From Hyphodiscus hymeniophilus (lineage: Eukaryota > Ascomycota > Leotiomycetes > Helotiales > Hyphodiscaceae), in the NCBI GenBank assembly GCA_016508695.1, contig VNKQ01000013.1, forward strand, positions 682,001 through 746,000: a stretch of 64,000 bases of DNA, read 5' to 3'. Every line of letters begins with the position of its first letter. Position 1 is the first letter of the stretch. A program made the translations under genes and the position numbers. The notes under the pieces are model-generated. The model ran no database searches. It saw nothing but the letters and a program-made list of their open reading frames with translations, and was not told the origin of the DNA. Shown piece by piece: positions 1-12,659 of the stretch.

Positions 1-955
1 TCTTGGTGGAAATACTTAAGCAATCAGGACACGAGCATTTCGAGCTCTCCCGTGCGGCAACATAAAATATATCTTCAGCACGTTGGTGCATATCTAAACA
101 ATAGATTAGGGAGGTTCACAGAAACTTGTACCCATTTCGATGGATGACTGACTGTGAGCATTCCGCATTTACCATGATCCTATTTGGGCGCAAAATATAG
201 AAGTATGGATTGTGACCTCTGGAATGAGGGTATTGCAACCGAGAGACGAGGAGGATTTAGAGTCGGCTGCGAGGCAATGGTGAGCAGGGCTTCGTGACAT
301 GGACGGGAAGCGACCAACTCCTATATTGTTTATTTTATTACAATATAAAGTTCGTCTCTTGTGATCAGCCTCGATTGGCCTGAGCTACCAGCTATCAACG
401 ATTAAGCGAAACCCCTTTTTGACATCAAGACAAGATCTCAACCTTTGAATCCGCGAAAAAAATGAGGCATATCCAATTGAATACTTTCTTTTACTTCCTT
501 CCACCCGTTCTGTCGATGTCTATGTATGTAAACTTAAACCTCTGCCTAGAGTACATTATGTTGGAAACTCTGAGGGATAAAAGAATCGTTTTGTAGCTTT
601 AGATTCGCTTCTTGTTCGGCACCGATGGAGGGGTTTTCTTTGATCATGGTTTTGACTTATCAAAGTTACAGGATCTAATACTAAAATAAAGCCTTACCTT
701 CAGGTTGTCTTCTTATTGCAGGGGTACTGCAGCCATGCCTAAGCGAGATCGTTCCCGTCCGTGCATTGAAGAAGAATAACTTTGGTCGTCACGACCCCCT
801 TCCGCGTTCACGATACAATCACTCGTGATAACAATGCTGGCCAGCTATACTTCAGAGGATTGAACGCGAACATCTCCAGATCCCGAAGCACCGAGATCGT
901 CATTACCCAAGGTCGAACCCATCCCAATACTTGTGGACACATACCAACCGCCATA
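1..955. other. Intergenic / 5' flank of RBD2
   Basis: I see no convincing coding region, RNA gene or repeat here. The last 170 bases are open in the RBD2 frame but lack an in-frame ATG before 956, so they are read as 5' leader. Confidence 0.5.
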
Positions 956-2005
956 ATGGCTCCAAGTCTCCCACAGTTCTCAGCAGCTCGAATACGGTCC
1001 TATGTCTTTCGCCTGCCTCTATTCACTCGCTGTATCATCCTCGTCATAGTACTATTATGGGTCGTCAGCTACCAATCAGTCTGGGATGTTATACAATGGG
1101 GAGCGTTGATACCGAAGGAAATTGGATTGAGCACGAGTCTGTATACCTGTCCAGCAGTTCACAGTGTGCTTCTACTGAAGGAGATTGGAGCTGACAAGCC
1201 TTTATTGCAGTGTATCGGACCAACACATTCCCTCTCATTCATGCCGGCTTCTTCCACGCTTTAATGAATATTCTTGCGCTGACTCCCCTGTTGGAGAGAT
1301 TCGAGGCCGAGTACGGAACTTTGACTACATTGGCACTGTTTATGGGTCGTGAGTGTCTCGCTGTTTCAAGGAATATCTATAAGTGTTAGCAGATGTGCTG
1401 ACATAGAACTTAGCTCTCTCCACAATCCCGGCCTTGATGTATACTTTTGCGGAGACAGCGGTCGGCTTAAACACAACCGTCTTGGGCGCTAGGTAAGGTC
1501 AAAACAGTTGAATTGTGATTCAAAATGCTAAAACCTGCATGCAGCATATGGGTGTTTACGTTGCTTGCAGTGGAAGCCGTCAAGACGTACAGAACGAACC
1601 CTTTTTTCCTGCTTGGAGATGTCAAGATTCCGACCTGGATAACTCCTTTCGTCCTGGTATTATTTGTTTCGTTCTTAGTACCGAATACTAGCTTTCTGGG
1701 CCATATCTGCGGACTCGCGTTCGGCTATGGATGTAAGATTTTCCGTCCAGTTCTAACCAGCCAAGCTGACTCAAGTCTTAGGGGGACTTGGATATCTGAA
1801 GTTCCTTGCACCGCCAGAAAAAATATTAAGGTGGATAGAAGGGAAGATGAACCTGCTCGGCCGACTCCCACACTATGTATCAGTTGACCAGAAAACCTAC
1901 GGCCGGTTCGGCGTCCTTCCTACTGCCAGTGCGACACTTGCTGGAAATGCGGAAGCAGGGATTGGATTAGGATTTGTTGGCGGTTCGCAAAGACTAGGCC
2001 CGTGA
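956..2005 (+). CDS. RBD2: Rhomboid-type serine protease, Rbd2 family
   Basis: Intramembrane serine protease of the Golgi/ER membrane system; in fission yeast Rbd2 takes part in SREBP cleavage (family knowledge). Five exons are inferred: 956-1136, 1211-1348, 1414-1492, 1545-1732 and 1782-2005, giving 269 residues, a usual Rbd2 length. Visible signatures are the nucleophile motif GASIWVF, whose serine codon is split by intron 3, and the catalytic histidine in FLGHICGLAFGYG. A hydrophobic segment near the N-terminus (ILVIVLLWVV) and several later ones fit six membrane helices. The C-terminus ends in QRLGP, as I remember for fungal Rbd2, so I stop at TGA 2003-2005 although a good donor (GTGAGT) overlaps it. 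The start is the first ATG in frame before the hydrophobic domain. Confidence 0.88.
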
Positions 2006-2348
2006 GTTATGCGGAAGATCATGTTATAATAATAGTTGTATAAGACCTGGACATGGACAGCATTTGGCGTTTGGAGCAAACCAGCGTAATGGAGGCATCA
2101 ATGGGATTACGGGAACTGCGATTGATGTGAAACATGACTTTATTTCTTGAGACAAACTATAATTACGAGAGAAGACCAATAATTTAAGATGTGTATTTTT
2201 ATCTGATGATTGATCAGTCGAGGATCCCTTTTCCAGTAAATGCTGAAGTCGCGTCGCCCGCAGATCGACCGCGATTAAAATACTCTGGCGAGCTTCATCT
2301 CAAATTCCGCATCAACGACTCCCCTCCTCTTTACTCTCAACCTCTGCG
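2006..2348. other. RBD2 3' end and GAA1 promoter
   Basis: A tandem intergenic gap of 343 bases. It should hold the RBD2 3' UTR and the GAA1 promoter. No clear TATA box or repeat is seen. Confidence 0.5.
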
Positions 2349-4598
2349 ATGGTCTCTCTTATGTGTAAGTAATCCAATCAGGGGGTTTCTCTCGCATTGC
2401 TAATACTTCTCCAGCTTCCGGTGCTCTTCTCCAACGCAACCCCAAAATCCTCAAACTACCACCCTACTTGTCCTTTCTTTGCATCGTTATCGGCGTAACT
2501 TGGCTGCTCGTGCTGCCGCTGAACGACTACTCTCGCAAAACCTACATCTCTGAGAATGCTCTTCTGCCAGGGCAGGTGCATACATATTTTGCCGGGAGCG
2601 ACCAGAATGTGTTTCGAGGGTACAAGCATGAGGTTGATGCGTTAGAGAACGGGAGTAATGTTGAGTGCGTCTAAACATTTTTCGATCGACTTTTTAGGAT
2701 GAATAGAGGACTTGGAGCTGATTCTGCTGTGGTGCCAGGGTGAACGATAAAATGGAGGAATTCTTCAAAGCTTCTGGATTGAAGGTTGCGCGGCAAAAAT
2801 ATGAATACAAATCCGCTGGAGAAACGTATGCAGGCGAGAACATATATGCGATATTGCATGCGCCGAGGGGAGATGCTACTGAAGCCATTGTTCTTGTTGG
2901 AGCTTGGAGGAATATGGAGGGAGTGCTGAATAGGAGTGGTGTTGCACTTGTCCTCACTCTGGCTCGGTATTTCAAGCGTATGATTTACTTGCACCTGTGA
3001 GATACGAGGCTGATTTTGAATAGGCTGGTCACTGTGGTCAAAGGACATTATTTTCGTGGTAACGCCAGATAGCAAAGCTGGACCGCAAGCTTGGGTCGAT
3101 GCCTACCATGACACCCATAAGTCCCCAGCGATTGACTCCTTGCCCCTCAAGAGTGGAGCTCTTCAAGGTGCTATTGTCATCGACTACCCTTTCGATCACC
3201 GCTTCGAGTCGATACACATTGTATATGATGGCATCAACGGACAGCTGCCTAACCTCGATCTTCTTAATACCGTTGTATCCATTGCCAGCGGACAAATGGG
3301 TGAGAAACATTCCCATACCGAACTGCCGTTCTCTTGAAAAAGGCCGCAAGCCAAATGTTTTAGGAGCTATCGAGTGTCGATTTTTCCAGATAGTTCTTGA
3401 GACAGCTCCCCGCACACTGCTCAAATATGTCTACTCAAAAACCGTACTAACTTGCCTGCAGGCATAGGCGTCTCCCTGCAGCAGATGTGGAAGCATTCAG
3501 ACAGCTACCAAGATCGGTTACAAACAATGCTCCGCGGCATGCTGAATCAAGGATTAGGTCACGCCTCTGGTCCCCACAGCAGTTTTATCCCTTACCATGT
3601 GGACGCCATCACATTGCAGCCTTTCGGTGAAGGATGGCAGGATGAAATGGCTATGGGACGTGTGATCGAAAGCACATTCCGCAGTCTGAACAACCTGCTC
3701 GAACATCTACATCAGAGCTTCTTCTTCTACTTGTTGATGCATGCCAATCGATTTGTGAGCATCGGGACATACCTACCTAGTGCTATGCTTGTAGCCGTCA
3801 ACTTCACGATAATGGCTATCTTCCTCTGGCTCAAAAGTGGAAGCCCACTTTCTCCGAAAGAGAAAGTGGCATCTACTGAAGCTGGAGAGAAGCAGCCGTT
3901 GGTAGTAGTTGAGAAAGGTGATGCTAAGGCACTTATTCCTGTGGATGCTTTGACTGTCCGGGAACGAGAACTATTCCTCCCTCTTGCTATTGTAGCTGGA
4001 TCACAGTTTCTTGGCGTGGTGCCTCTTTACATCTTTAATCATACGAACCAATCTGTAAGTCCTCGTTCCAACTATCCCTGGCGTTGGCTCATACTAGTAG
4101 ATGCTCCCAATCGTCTTCATCATCTTCGCCATCCTCAACAACTTCCTCTCACCCGTCCTGTCCATCCTCTTAACGGCACACTTCAATCCGACACGTCAGC
4201 AATACCTCCTCATAAAATCATTTTCCCTCCTCCTTTTAGGGATGTTCCTGTCCTCCCTGGCCACCCTAAATTTCTCTCTCGCATTCCTTGTTGGCCTTTT
4301 CTCCTCGCCGTTGACTTGGATCCAACCGGTCCCCAATCGACCTATCGTCAAGATCTTGTTGGGGTTTCTGCTGGCTGTGATAAGTCCAACAGTGGTCTTA
4401 GTAGGTGCTAGTTGGGCGTGGGGCTTGGGAATAGGGGAGTTGTTGAAGGAAGCCGCTTTCGGCTGGGATGTGTGGGGAATGAATACGCAGGTTGTGGTAT
4501 GGTGCGTTTGGTGGCCAGCCTGGATAGTGGGTGGCGTATTACTCTGGGGGAAGCCAGGAGAGGAGAAAGAAGGAATAAAAGCGAAAAACAGGAGCTAG
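2349..4598 (+). CDS. GAA1: GPI transamidase subunit GAA1
   Basis: Subunit of the ER GPI-transamidase complex, which attaches GPI anchors to protein C-termini. Six exons are inferred (2349-2364, 2415-2664, 2739-2977, 3024-3299, 3462-4054, 4101-4598), encoding 623 residues, close to yeast and human GAA1. After a short cytosolic start comes one membrane segment (LCIVIGVTWLLVLPL). A long luminal domain follows, with NGSN, WVDAYHD and VIDYPFDHRFESIHIVYDG. Several C-terminal membrane helices then begin around FFFYLLMHANRF. The tail is hydrophilic (GEEKEGIKAKNRS). The first exon holds only five codons plus one base. Intron 4 (3300-3461) is unusually long for this window at 162 bases. RBD2 lies upstream in the same direction, but nothing suggests a functional link. 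Confidence 0.9.
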
Positions 4599-5724
4599 AT
4601 ATGACTTACAGTATTTCGAAGAATTTATGAGATGTACTACCTCAATTGCGCTGTTGCAAACGACTGAAGCAGTGCCCGAGCATCATTAAAGACTGAGATT
4701 GCTAGAGGGTATGTCCCAATCGTTGGCTATGAATGATTTGAATATGTGGTCGTAATAAGGCTACTACAATCACAGGCCCTTGTGATAAGAATCATGCTCC
4801 TCCTTAGCTCTCGAAGATCTTAATTGATACCGGATCTGCTCACCGTATCAGCACCTTTACCATTGTCTACAAGCAACGTCTTCCCCATCTCCACTTCGAC
4901 TCTACTCAACTGCATTTGTTGCAGATCCTAACACTTCATTTTTGAGCCCATAATAGCTGAATTATCTGTTCCTAACACTGACGGAACTTTGGGACATAAG
5001 TGCACTTCCAATCCTTGATGACTTGATAGTTAACAATAAACATCATCGCGTTGCTAACAACGCCATCGACAGCAAAGCCCTGTCTGGCATCTGAGCACAA
5101 GCAACCTGATATACTATCGACCGTTAGTGTATATGCATATATTGTCCAGACATCCCATATAAACAGAAACATCCTGTTGATATGTGAATGTTGTATTAAG
5201 CAGAGAGTAAAGTCGCCAATTGTTAACTGGCTAGCTGAAATTCAAGCTCTCAATATGCTGTTCTTGGCCTCTTCGCGATGCTTTGAATATCTTGGCCGGC
5301 TTTTGATCACCTCAGCACAAGCGAACTCGGATTTCCATAGCTCTTCCTTGATGGTTTGAACCCCTCACTCAAACCGGCTGAGCAGTCAAATTGTGGTAAC
5401 TTGCTGATATAGTAATCCCTCCTGTAATATGATGCTCTCAGAAAAGCTTCGCGATATTTTGTCGTCTCGAGGGCGAAATACATTTTCAGTACTCTTCACT
5501 GTGATCGCTTGATCTGGCACTACCTACTTTTCCATCCAAAAAGTCTGGCATATTTAAATCTGAAGTAAGCCTGACGGAAATTGAAGCGCCACATAGTCAT
5601 CTGGGAAACCATCATGCGCGAGAGAGGGTTAGATGCAACTTCTCGTTGATGGCTTGAGCCGTATCTCATGCTGTTTTGAGATCTATAATACATTCCAGCC
5701 GGTCCAGACGCCAGTCAACCCCAA
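4599..5724. other. Convergent intergenic gap between GAA1 and RPN9
   Basis: About 1.1 kb lies between two genes that point towards each other. Only short open frames without domain resemblance are present. I see no RNA gene or repeat. Confidence 0.5.
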
Positions 5725-6960
5725 TCAAGCCGCCCAAACATCCTGACCTTTTGTCTCGATCCAATTGCCCAGTGAATTGACACTGGAATCCCACTCCTTC
5801 AGCCGTAAACGCATGTTATCGATCTGCTTCATGTCCAAAACCTTAGGCTGCACCCAGTTGATCTGCGCAACCTCGTCAACTTGATCAATGCTTCCTCTCA
5901 ACAAGCCCAAGCTTAATGCCTTCATGATCAAGTGCTCGATCTCGTCAGGTCGTACTTTGGTCTCTTCGGCAATGGTACGGAAAGACATGGCGCGGTCATG
6001 GGGTGGACGGCGGAACACGGTTTCGGTGAGAGCCGCGAGGTAAATCTTTTGCCGGAGGCCATCGCGGTGTTCGTTTAGGAGTGGGTTCGAGGAGATATGG
6101 CCGGCGAGGACATCGTATGCTGCAAGGTCTCCACGATTGAATGCAAACAGAAGATCTCGAAGCCATGTATCTTTGTCTACAAGAGAGTCAAGAATTGGAT
6201 GTAAGAGTAGTTCTCCAAAGTTATAGATGGTGTCTGAGACAAGAGCTGCAATACTCAGGTCGTATGCACGACTTCTTCGTTCAGTAGGAGTGAGGTCGTT
6301 GACTTCGATGCAGGCAAGGTAGAGGAGGGCATTTCGATAGTAAGAGGCAAATTCGGATTTAGACTGCTACCATTAGTTGAAACCTTGTAAAGGATTTAAT
6401 GAAATACTTGGTAGTATTCTGCGTTGACCCGGTAGAATGCGGCGTGTACAATCGTCTCAACTGAATCGAAGCCATCCAGTATCTTTTCTGATTTATCCAG
6501 ATCTTTTCTCGCGCTCTCGAGGTCGTTCAACTCTAATTTCACCGTAGCTACAGCGACTGTGGCGTAAACGTAGGCATCTTGCGAGTTCGGGTTGTTGACT
6601 TTGTTTGCCACGGCGGTAAGGAAAGAGAGGCGTTCTTGACTATCTGCAATTGTGTCAGAGGCATTTAAGACATCCCATAGAACTTCAAATACCTTTACAT
6701 TGCGTGGCAGCACTCAACGCCAAAGTAACAAGCTTCAGCTGGTTGATTTTGTCTGCGAACGTGAGGATGAAGGTCCGGTAAACTTGTAATTTTTGAGGAG
6801 CGCTCTCTTTAGAGTTGAAGAACTCGATCAGGGTATCCGTCAACTGATGCCATAGCTTCCGCTCCCACAGATCTTCGAAGGAGATGAAGAGGTGCTGAAG
6901 GTCTGCAGGAGCTTCGTCTCGTTGCTCTGCGAGAAAGTCGGAAATCGTGTCAACATTCAT
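5725..6960 (-). CDS. RPN9: 26S proteasome lid subunit RPN9 (PSMD13)
   Basis: Non-ATPase subunit of the 19S regulatory particle lid; its PCI domain helps hold the lid together. Three exons on the minus strand (6960-6699, 6643-6408, 6363-5725) give 378 residues, against 376 in human PSMD13. The N-terminus MNVDTISDFLAEQRDEAP and the helical repeats (SARKDLDKSEKILDGFD) precede a PCI/winged-helix region near the C-terminus (RTIAEETKVRPDEIEHLIMKA). The end is VNSLGNWIETKGQDVW, characteristic of Rpn9. Both introns are very short (55 and 44 bases) and restore the frame where the raw open frames break. The start ATG lies 277 bases from that of NDUFA9 on the other strand. Confidence 0.92.
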
Positions 6961-7237
6961 GATGAGCGTAAAGAGAAGGTATTATTTGTTGGGGCGGAGT
7001 CTGGTACAGATCGACTATCTGCCTGGCTGGAACCTTTGAGAAGAGGTCTTTCGAGGGCGGCTTTGGTAGTTGAGGATTTGCGGAGAGGCTGTACGTTCTG
7101 TAAATTGATGGTTTCGCGGCTCGCGACGCCTGGAGCTTCTTGCGCTAGTGCAGGTCTTGGCGAATTGCATGGGTGCTCCGTTGACGACTTCAAGAATACC
7201 TTCAAACTGCAATTGAATCGCGAGCACAGTCGCAACC
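6961..7237. promoter_or_regulatory. Shared promoter region RPN9 / NDUFA9
   Basis: A head-to-head gap of 277 bases between the two start codons must hold both promoters. I did not recognise a TATA box or a proteasome-type (PACE) element. The assignment rests on gene orientation alone. Confidence 0.55.
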
Positions 7238-8791
7238 ATGCAGAAGGCCTGCACTCCGTCAAGTATGAAGGGTCTACGGACTGTCGTGCAGGCGCGAAGC
7301 AGGTTACAGGACAACCTTTCCCGCAGATACATCAGCGACATAACCATAACGAGGACGGGAAAGCCAATTATTCGGACGCAAGGCGGGAGGTGAGTGTTAA
7401 AGATGTGGGATCAATCGAGCATCTGCTGACTGGTTCACGTACAGGTCTTCTCTCGGAGGTAATATGCAAGCTCTCCTACGCCTGGACCCCACTGATTGGG
7501 CTTTTTAGGACATACTGTGACGGTATTTGGTGCAACTGGATTCCTCGGACGATATATTGTCAACAGACTTGGTACGCAATCGTGGAAGCAACTTGGAAGA
7601 CTGGGCTAATGGACGAAAACAGCGAGACAAGGAAACACAGTCATTGTGCCCTTCCGAGAGGAAATGGCGAAGCGACATCTCAAAGTCGCTGGAGATTTGG
7701 GCAGAGTTATTTTCATGGTAGAAGATACAGGAGCCCAGAAAGATATCCCACTGATTTGATGCCAGGAATACGACCTCAGAAATACACCATCCCTCGAAGA
7801 GAGCGTCAGGCATTCGGACGTCGTCTACAATCTTGTTGGTCGGATGTACCCCACCAAGTATGTTTGAGTAATATTCACAATAATGGGTTATTTTCTGATC
7901 GACGTAGGAACTTCGATTTGGAGGACGTACATGTTGAAGGTGCTGAGCGAATTGCTGAAGCTGTTGCGAAGTATGATGTGGACCGATTCATCCATGTCTC
8001 ATCATACAACGCGGACCCAAACTCTCCATCCGAGTTCTTCAGCACAAAGGTATGGGCATCTCAAGAATCTAGCTTGTGCGCTACTCACAGTCTCTTCAGG
8101 GCCGTGGTGAGCAAGTAGTTCGAAATATCTTCCCGGAAACAACCATTGTGAGACCAGCACCTCTCTTCGGATTTGAGGATCGTCTGCTTCACAAGCTTGC
8201 TGGTGTGACTAATGTCTTAACCTCCAACCACATGCAAGAGCGTTATAACCCAGTTCATGTAAGTAGTGGTATGCCGCCGAACATATCAATGCTCATCATT
8301 GTAGGCTATCGACGTTGGTCAAGCTTTGGAGCTCATGCTCCAGGATGACAGCACTGCATCACAAACCTACGAATTGTATGGTCCCACGAACTACTCAACA
8401 GCGGAAATCGCCGAGTTGGTAGACAAAGAAATCATCAAGCGCCGACGTCACATCAATCTTCCCAAGCGTATTCTCAAGCCAGTAGCAGGTCTTCTGAACA
8501 AGGCACTCTGGTGGCCCGTTCTGTCTGCCGATGAAGTCGAGCGTGAGTTCATCGACCAAAAAATTGATCCTTCTGCAAAGACATTCAAGGATTTTGGAAT
8601 CGAGCCAGCAGAGCTAAGCAGTCTCACCTACCACTACTTGGTCAGTCAACGGCCCCTCCCTTTTCGTGAATTATGTAGCTGAACCCTACTAGCAAGGATA
8701 CCGTAGCGCTGCTTTCTACGACTTACCACCGGCGACTGAGCGTGAGAAGCGGGAAGAGAAGAAGTATTTGCACGTCATTGATGACCAATAG
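7238..8791 (+). CDS. NDUFA9: NADH:ubiquinone oxidoreductase 40 kDa subunit (NDUFA9 type)
   Basis: Accessory subunit of mitochondrial complex I that belongs to the extended short-chain dehydrogenase fold and binds NADPH. Nine exons (7238-7389, 7445-7458, 7509-7571, 7623-7717, 7766-7857, 7908-8049, 8100-8258, 8305-8640, 8693-8791) give 383 residues, close to the Neurospora 40 kDa subunit. The N-terminus is basic and free of acidic residues (TVVQARSRLQDNLSRRYIS), as expected for a mitochondrial presequence. The dinucleotide-binding motif is VFGATGFLGRYIV, followed by MEYDLRNTPSLEE, FIHVSSYNAD and IVRPAPLFGFEDR. Exon 2 is only 14 bases. The start is the first ATG that gives the presequence. Confidence 0.92.
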
Positions 8792-9084
8792 ACAGCTGGC
8801 TGGGTTTGTTAGAGTAATGTCAAATGTACATATGTCATTTTCAAATCGTTCCAAATGGATGCCATCCAACATTGACACGTGACCTGTGTAAATATCCTCT
8901 GAACATGGTGAAACATCAGAGTTACTGAAGAAGTGATTTCTATGTTCAACTTCTTGGGGTAGGATAAGTGGGCAATTTGGACGGTTCGCACTACACATGT
9001 ACTGTTTGTTCCGTTGCAAGTTTGCAACAACCTCATAACCCGCAAAATTCTCCAGACCAAAATCGTCCATGACAACGCCACAAA

Positions 9085-10154
9085 ATGGAACAAGACTCCG
9101 ATGACGAGAATCCGTAAAATATACCCATACAACCCTACAAACAAACAAAGCCATTACTAATGCACCAAAAGTGTTCTCTCGGGCTCCGCACTGGACGCTC
9201 TGAGAGAATTTTACGTCGACCGCGACGCCCGCCTCAAGCAATTCGAAGACCTAAAAAAAGGCGCCGAAGAGAATGCAGCAGGTCAGATACTGAGTATGGA
9301 TGCTTTTGCGGAGGATTGGAACGAGAGCCAATTTTGGGTTTGCTTCTCTTTCTCACCCCCTTTATCCTGGCGCTTTATTCTCAGAATCTCGAGTCACGGG
9401 AAGCCTTCTCCCATCTACTCGGATCCAAATCCTCCACCCACCCCTTGCAGCTGATTGATACTGGATGAGCTAACCCTAAATTCAGTATTCCGAGCAAACA
9501 GCCACAATCCTGGCCAAAGAACTGCTGCAAGGTACGACCAAGGACTCAGTCGTAGCTGTCGTGTCTGCACCAAGCGTCTTCGTAGCACTTAAGAACGAAA
9601 TGGCGAGATCGGGATTGGCGAAAGAGGAGCTGCCGAAGGTTTGGCTGTTGGAGTTTGATAGGCGGTTCGAGGTTTTCACGGAATTTGTGTGGTATGATTT
9701 CAATGAGCCATGCAAGTTGCCACGTGAGTTATCCTGTTATCTGTTTGGTTTCACGGATGGAGGGAGAGGAGAGAGGCAGGGTCTAATGGACTGTAGCGGA
9801 GTTGAAGGGAAGTGCTTCGAGGGTCATCATTGATCCGCCTTTTTTGAGTGAGGATTGTCAGACGAAAGGTAGGTTTGCTTCAAGCCTCAAGGACTAGAGG
9901 ACGCAAGATGCTGATACTGTGCAGCTGCGATGACTGTCCGGTGGTTGTCCAAGTCTTGGGGCACAACAAATGAGGACAATAAAGTAATAGTCTGCACGGG
10001 AGAGAGAATGGAGACTCTCATCACATCGCTGTACCGACCTCAAGGCGTCCTCACCACAACATTTGAGCCCATCCACTCTAAAGGCCTAAGCAACGAGTTC
10101 TTCTGCTACGCTAATTTCGAATGCGAGGAATGGAAGTGGAAGTCATCATCATGA
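9085..10154 (+). CDS. EFM5: EEF1A lysine methyltransferase, Efm5 / EEF1AKMT1 family
   Basis: S-adenosylmethionine-dependent methyltransferase that in yeast trimethylates a lysine of translation elongation factor eEF1A. Five exons (9085-9113, 9172-9337, 9486-9723, 9797-9868, 9925-10154) give 244 residues, against 248 in yeast. The N6-adenine-methyltransferase-like catalytic motif DPPF lies in VIIDPPFLSEDCQTK, and LEFDRRFEVF matches the SAM-binding region. The short acidic first exon (MEQDSDDEN) is supported because the second exon has an in-frame stop just upstream and a good acceptor with a CTAAT branch site before it. The gene points towards UBP8, with 152 bases between stop codons. Confidence 0.88.
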
Positions 10155-10306
10155 TTCTCATTCTTTTAGCGCTCTATCAGAGGGTATACTATGTTTTATG
10201 GTACATGCGGAATTATCAACGCCTTCCCAATGCTCCCAATGCTTATTCTGTCGTGCCTAAATATGTTGTACAAAGTGATGTATATGAGGAGGATACTGAT
10301 ATATTC

Positions 10307-12227
10307 CTATGCCAATGACCGGATAACGTAGAAGAGAAGGAATGCTTCCGTTTGTAAGACGTCGGATTTCGAGGCTAATGTGACGTTATGGTCGTTGAAT
10401 CTGAACCACTGATTTCCAACGCGAGAATAAGAGGCATAGTGACCTAGCACGTCAGTATTGGGTGAAGTCACAAAAGGGCGAGCCTACCAGTTTCTAGTTG
10501 ACCAACGTGCTGGACTACGCTTTGGAGATCGTATGTTGCAGTTCGCACCAGCGCAAAATTCTCCCGTGTGTCTTGGCTACGAGCTTGAGAGGTGTAGGGT
10601 AGCATTTCCAGCTTTAGGGGAAATGAGACAGGTGTTTCGATCTTTGATGCCTGGCCGTTGTTTTGCTTGAAGCGCTGCAAATAATGTGTCAACCTTGGGC
10701 TTTCGATGATACATGAGCAAATGGATAGAGTGGCTTTCTTTGGGCCAACTTTGTAAATTGTGTTCAGTAGAGATGGTTGCAAGGAACAGAGTAAAAATAT
10801 ATAACAATGAGACGCTTTGAACTGACCTTCAATTGGATACAGAGCACATTTGGCAATGTCTTAATGCTAAGCTGCTTTTTGGCATTATTGCTGTCACATT
10901 TATGGCAATTGTAGTCGCAATGTTCCCAGTTCTTGTACTCCTCGTCCAAGCACTTCTCCAGACTTAATGGCGTAGCGTTAAGGTTCTTCTTTTTTGAAAA
11001 GGCTTCCAGGCCCAGACTTAGATCAAGAAATGACTCGACAGAGGTAGTGACACCACCACACTTTGGGTTCTGGCAGGTTATGGTGCTTTGTAATTTGCCG
11101 TAGAACGTGGTGTGTACTACGCATTTGCAGCCAGGGTCGTTGCCATTTTTGGCTTTCTTTAGAGGAGGGGTTTCATGGGATCGCGAAGGTCTACCACCGC
11201 CATTGATCTCATGGAGCTCTTCTGTTAGGAACTGGAAGAACTCATGCGCATCTTGCTCCTTGTTGCTCGCTAGTTCCTCATAAGCTTTCCGTTTCGACAG
11301 CCAGAAGCTTGCAAGAATATTGGAAGCCGAATATCCGGTTGTCGTTTCTTCGGCATAAAATTGTTGAAACATATCGTCCATGGCACAGCTCATGCAGTTC
11401 TTATAGGAGCATTCGTCTCTTGGATGCTTGTCCCCTAGGTAAAAGTTCCGTAAGAGTGGATTATGGACGAAACATTGGAGTATGACGTTCATGTAGCATG
11501 TAGCTCCCATGTTGTAAATCCCCCTGATACCACTTGCCCGACATGGGTTCTCTATCGTGTTGGTTGATATGAATTTAGGGTCATCTGTAACTGGGTCTGG
11601 GAGTAGGTCTTCGTGTTTTCGCTTTTTGGCTAGGAAAAAGAAGTCAGCTGTGTTCTCTCTCTAAACAGTGCTGATAACAAAAGTGAACTCACTTGAGAAT
11701 GATCCAGTAGTCATCTTCCGGACTCTCATATCCTCCAGTGTTGGATCCCATACGAAATCATCGCACATCTGGCAGTACACAGATCCGGTTCTCGATTCAA
11801 CATCTATGCCGGTCAGTATCCCCTTCCATAATATGCCAAACACCTACAAAGTCTGTGCTTAGTTTCATTTCCATGTGGAAGACAACTGCGTTCTGTCGCT
11901 GTGACTGTGCATTGTAGGCATAAATAGTTTGGCGTGAGAGTAACGAGTCCCATATCGTCCGTCTTCGTCAACTGCGAGGTTTGGCGAATAAGAGGTGGTC
12001 TATCGAAGATGACACCAAGGATTCCCTTGTACTGTGCTATGGTTTCCTTCAATTTGTTCTGCGGTCCCGGACCCAGGAATTGTTGGAGGTGTGCTGTGAG
12101 TGATTCCATTAGCTGCTTTGCAAGGCTGAGGCTGGGCAGGAAACATACGGCAGCCGTAACGAGGGACTCCTTGTTGGGCTTCCTTGACTTGAACCTCGGC
12201 GGGCGTCTGAGGTCTCGAGGGAGGCAT
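10307..12227 (-). CDS. UBP8: SAGA-associated ubiquitin carboxyl-terminal hydrolase UBP8 (USP22)
   Basis: Cysteine protease of the SAGA deubiquitinating module that removes ubiquitin from histone H2B. Six exons (12227-12149, 12093-11848, 11803-11693, 11629-10827, 10674-10488, 10443-10307) give 520 residues. The N-terminal ZnF-UBP domain is visible: GVPRYGCPHLQQFLG, NYLCLQC, then YVESRTGSVYCQMCDDFVW. The catalytic domain has the cysteine box NMGATCYMN, the two CxxC zinc pairs (CQNPKCGG and CHKCDSN) and the histidine box GHYASYSR followed by NQWFRFNDHNV. Three introns interrupt the zinc finger itself. The start at 12227 is the first ATG of the exon; the open frame continues upstream only with non-ATG codons. 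Confidence 0.9.
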
Positions 12228-12659
12228 GTTGAAGTTCTCACAGCTTCTCGACCTGCGTTGGCTTTGGACTCGAGCTCTCTGATATTTTGGCGGCTTGGAC
12301 AAATATCAAGGGCACACGTCGGAGAATCGGCATCTGCACGTCAAAGCTTTGGGCGAGACCTTGAACCCCTGGAAACAGGTGTTAACGAAAGGTTCTAGGA
12401 GAGTTTGGATTGATTGGGAAATCCAATATATTTTCCTTTCCCGATTTTGAGAGCGAAGAAAAGCTTTTATCTTCCTTTCTTGATTAGTCTTGTTTCTTAA
12501 TTGTTCAGCCTTATTCCACATTTATATTGTCCAATTGTGTCCCATTAAGTGATTATCAGGGGTCCTTTTCTCAGCCGAGGTCTACGGCTCACGTCTTATC
12601 TGCTATCAAGATGCATTGATCCGACTACAATGCAGTCAACAACAATCAAATTTGCAAGA
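12228..12659. promoter_or_regulatory. Shared promoter region UBP8 / LACTB2-like gene
   Basis: A head-to-head gap of 432 bases. An additional in-frame ATG for the LACTB2-like gene occurs at 12630. No core motif was recognised. Confidence 0.45.

Noticed and set aside
6892..8118. A 408-codon plus-strand open frame across the RPN9 5' end and the NDUFA9 gene
   Set aside because: It runs antisense through RPN9 exon 1, lacks any domain and reads NDUFA9 introns as coding; the spliced NDUFA9 model explains the region fully.
12306..12521. An upstream exon for UBP8
   Set aside because: It has no compatible splice donor into the first UBP8 exon and no family resemblance; the ATG at 12227 already gives a normal N-terminus.
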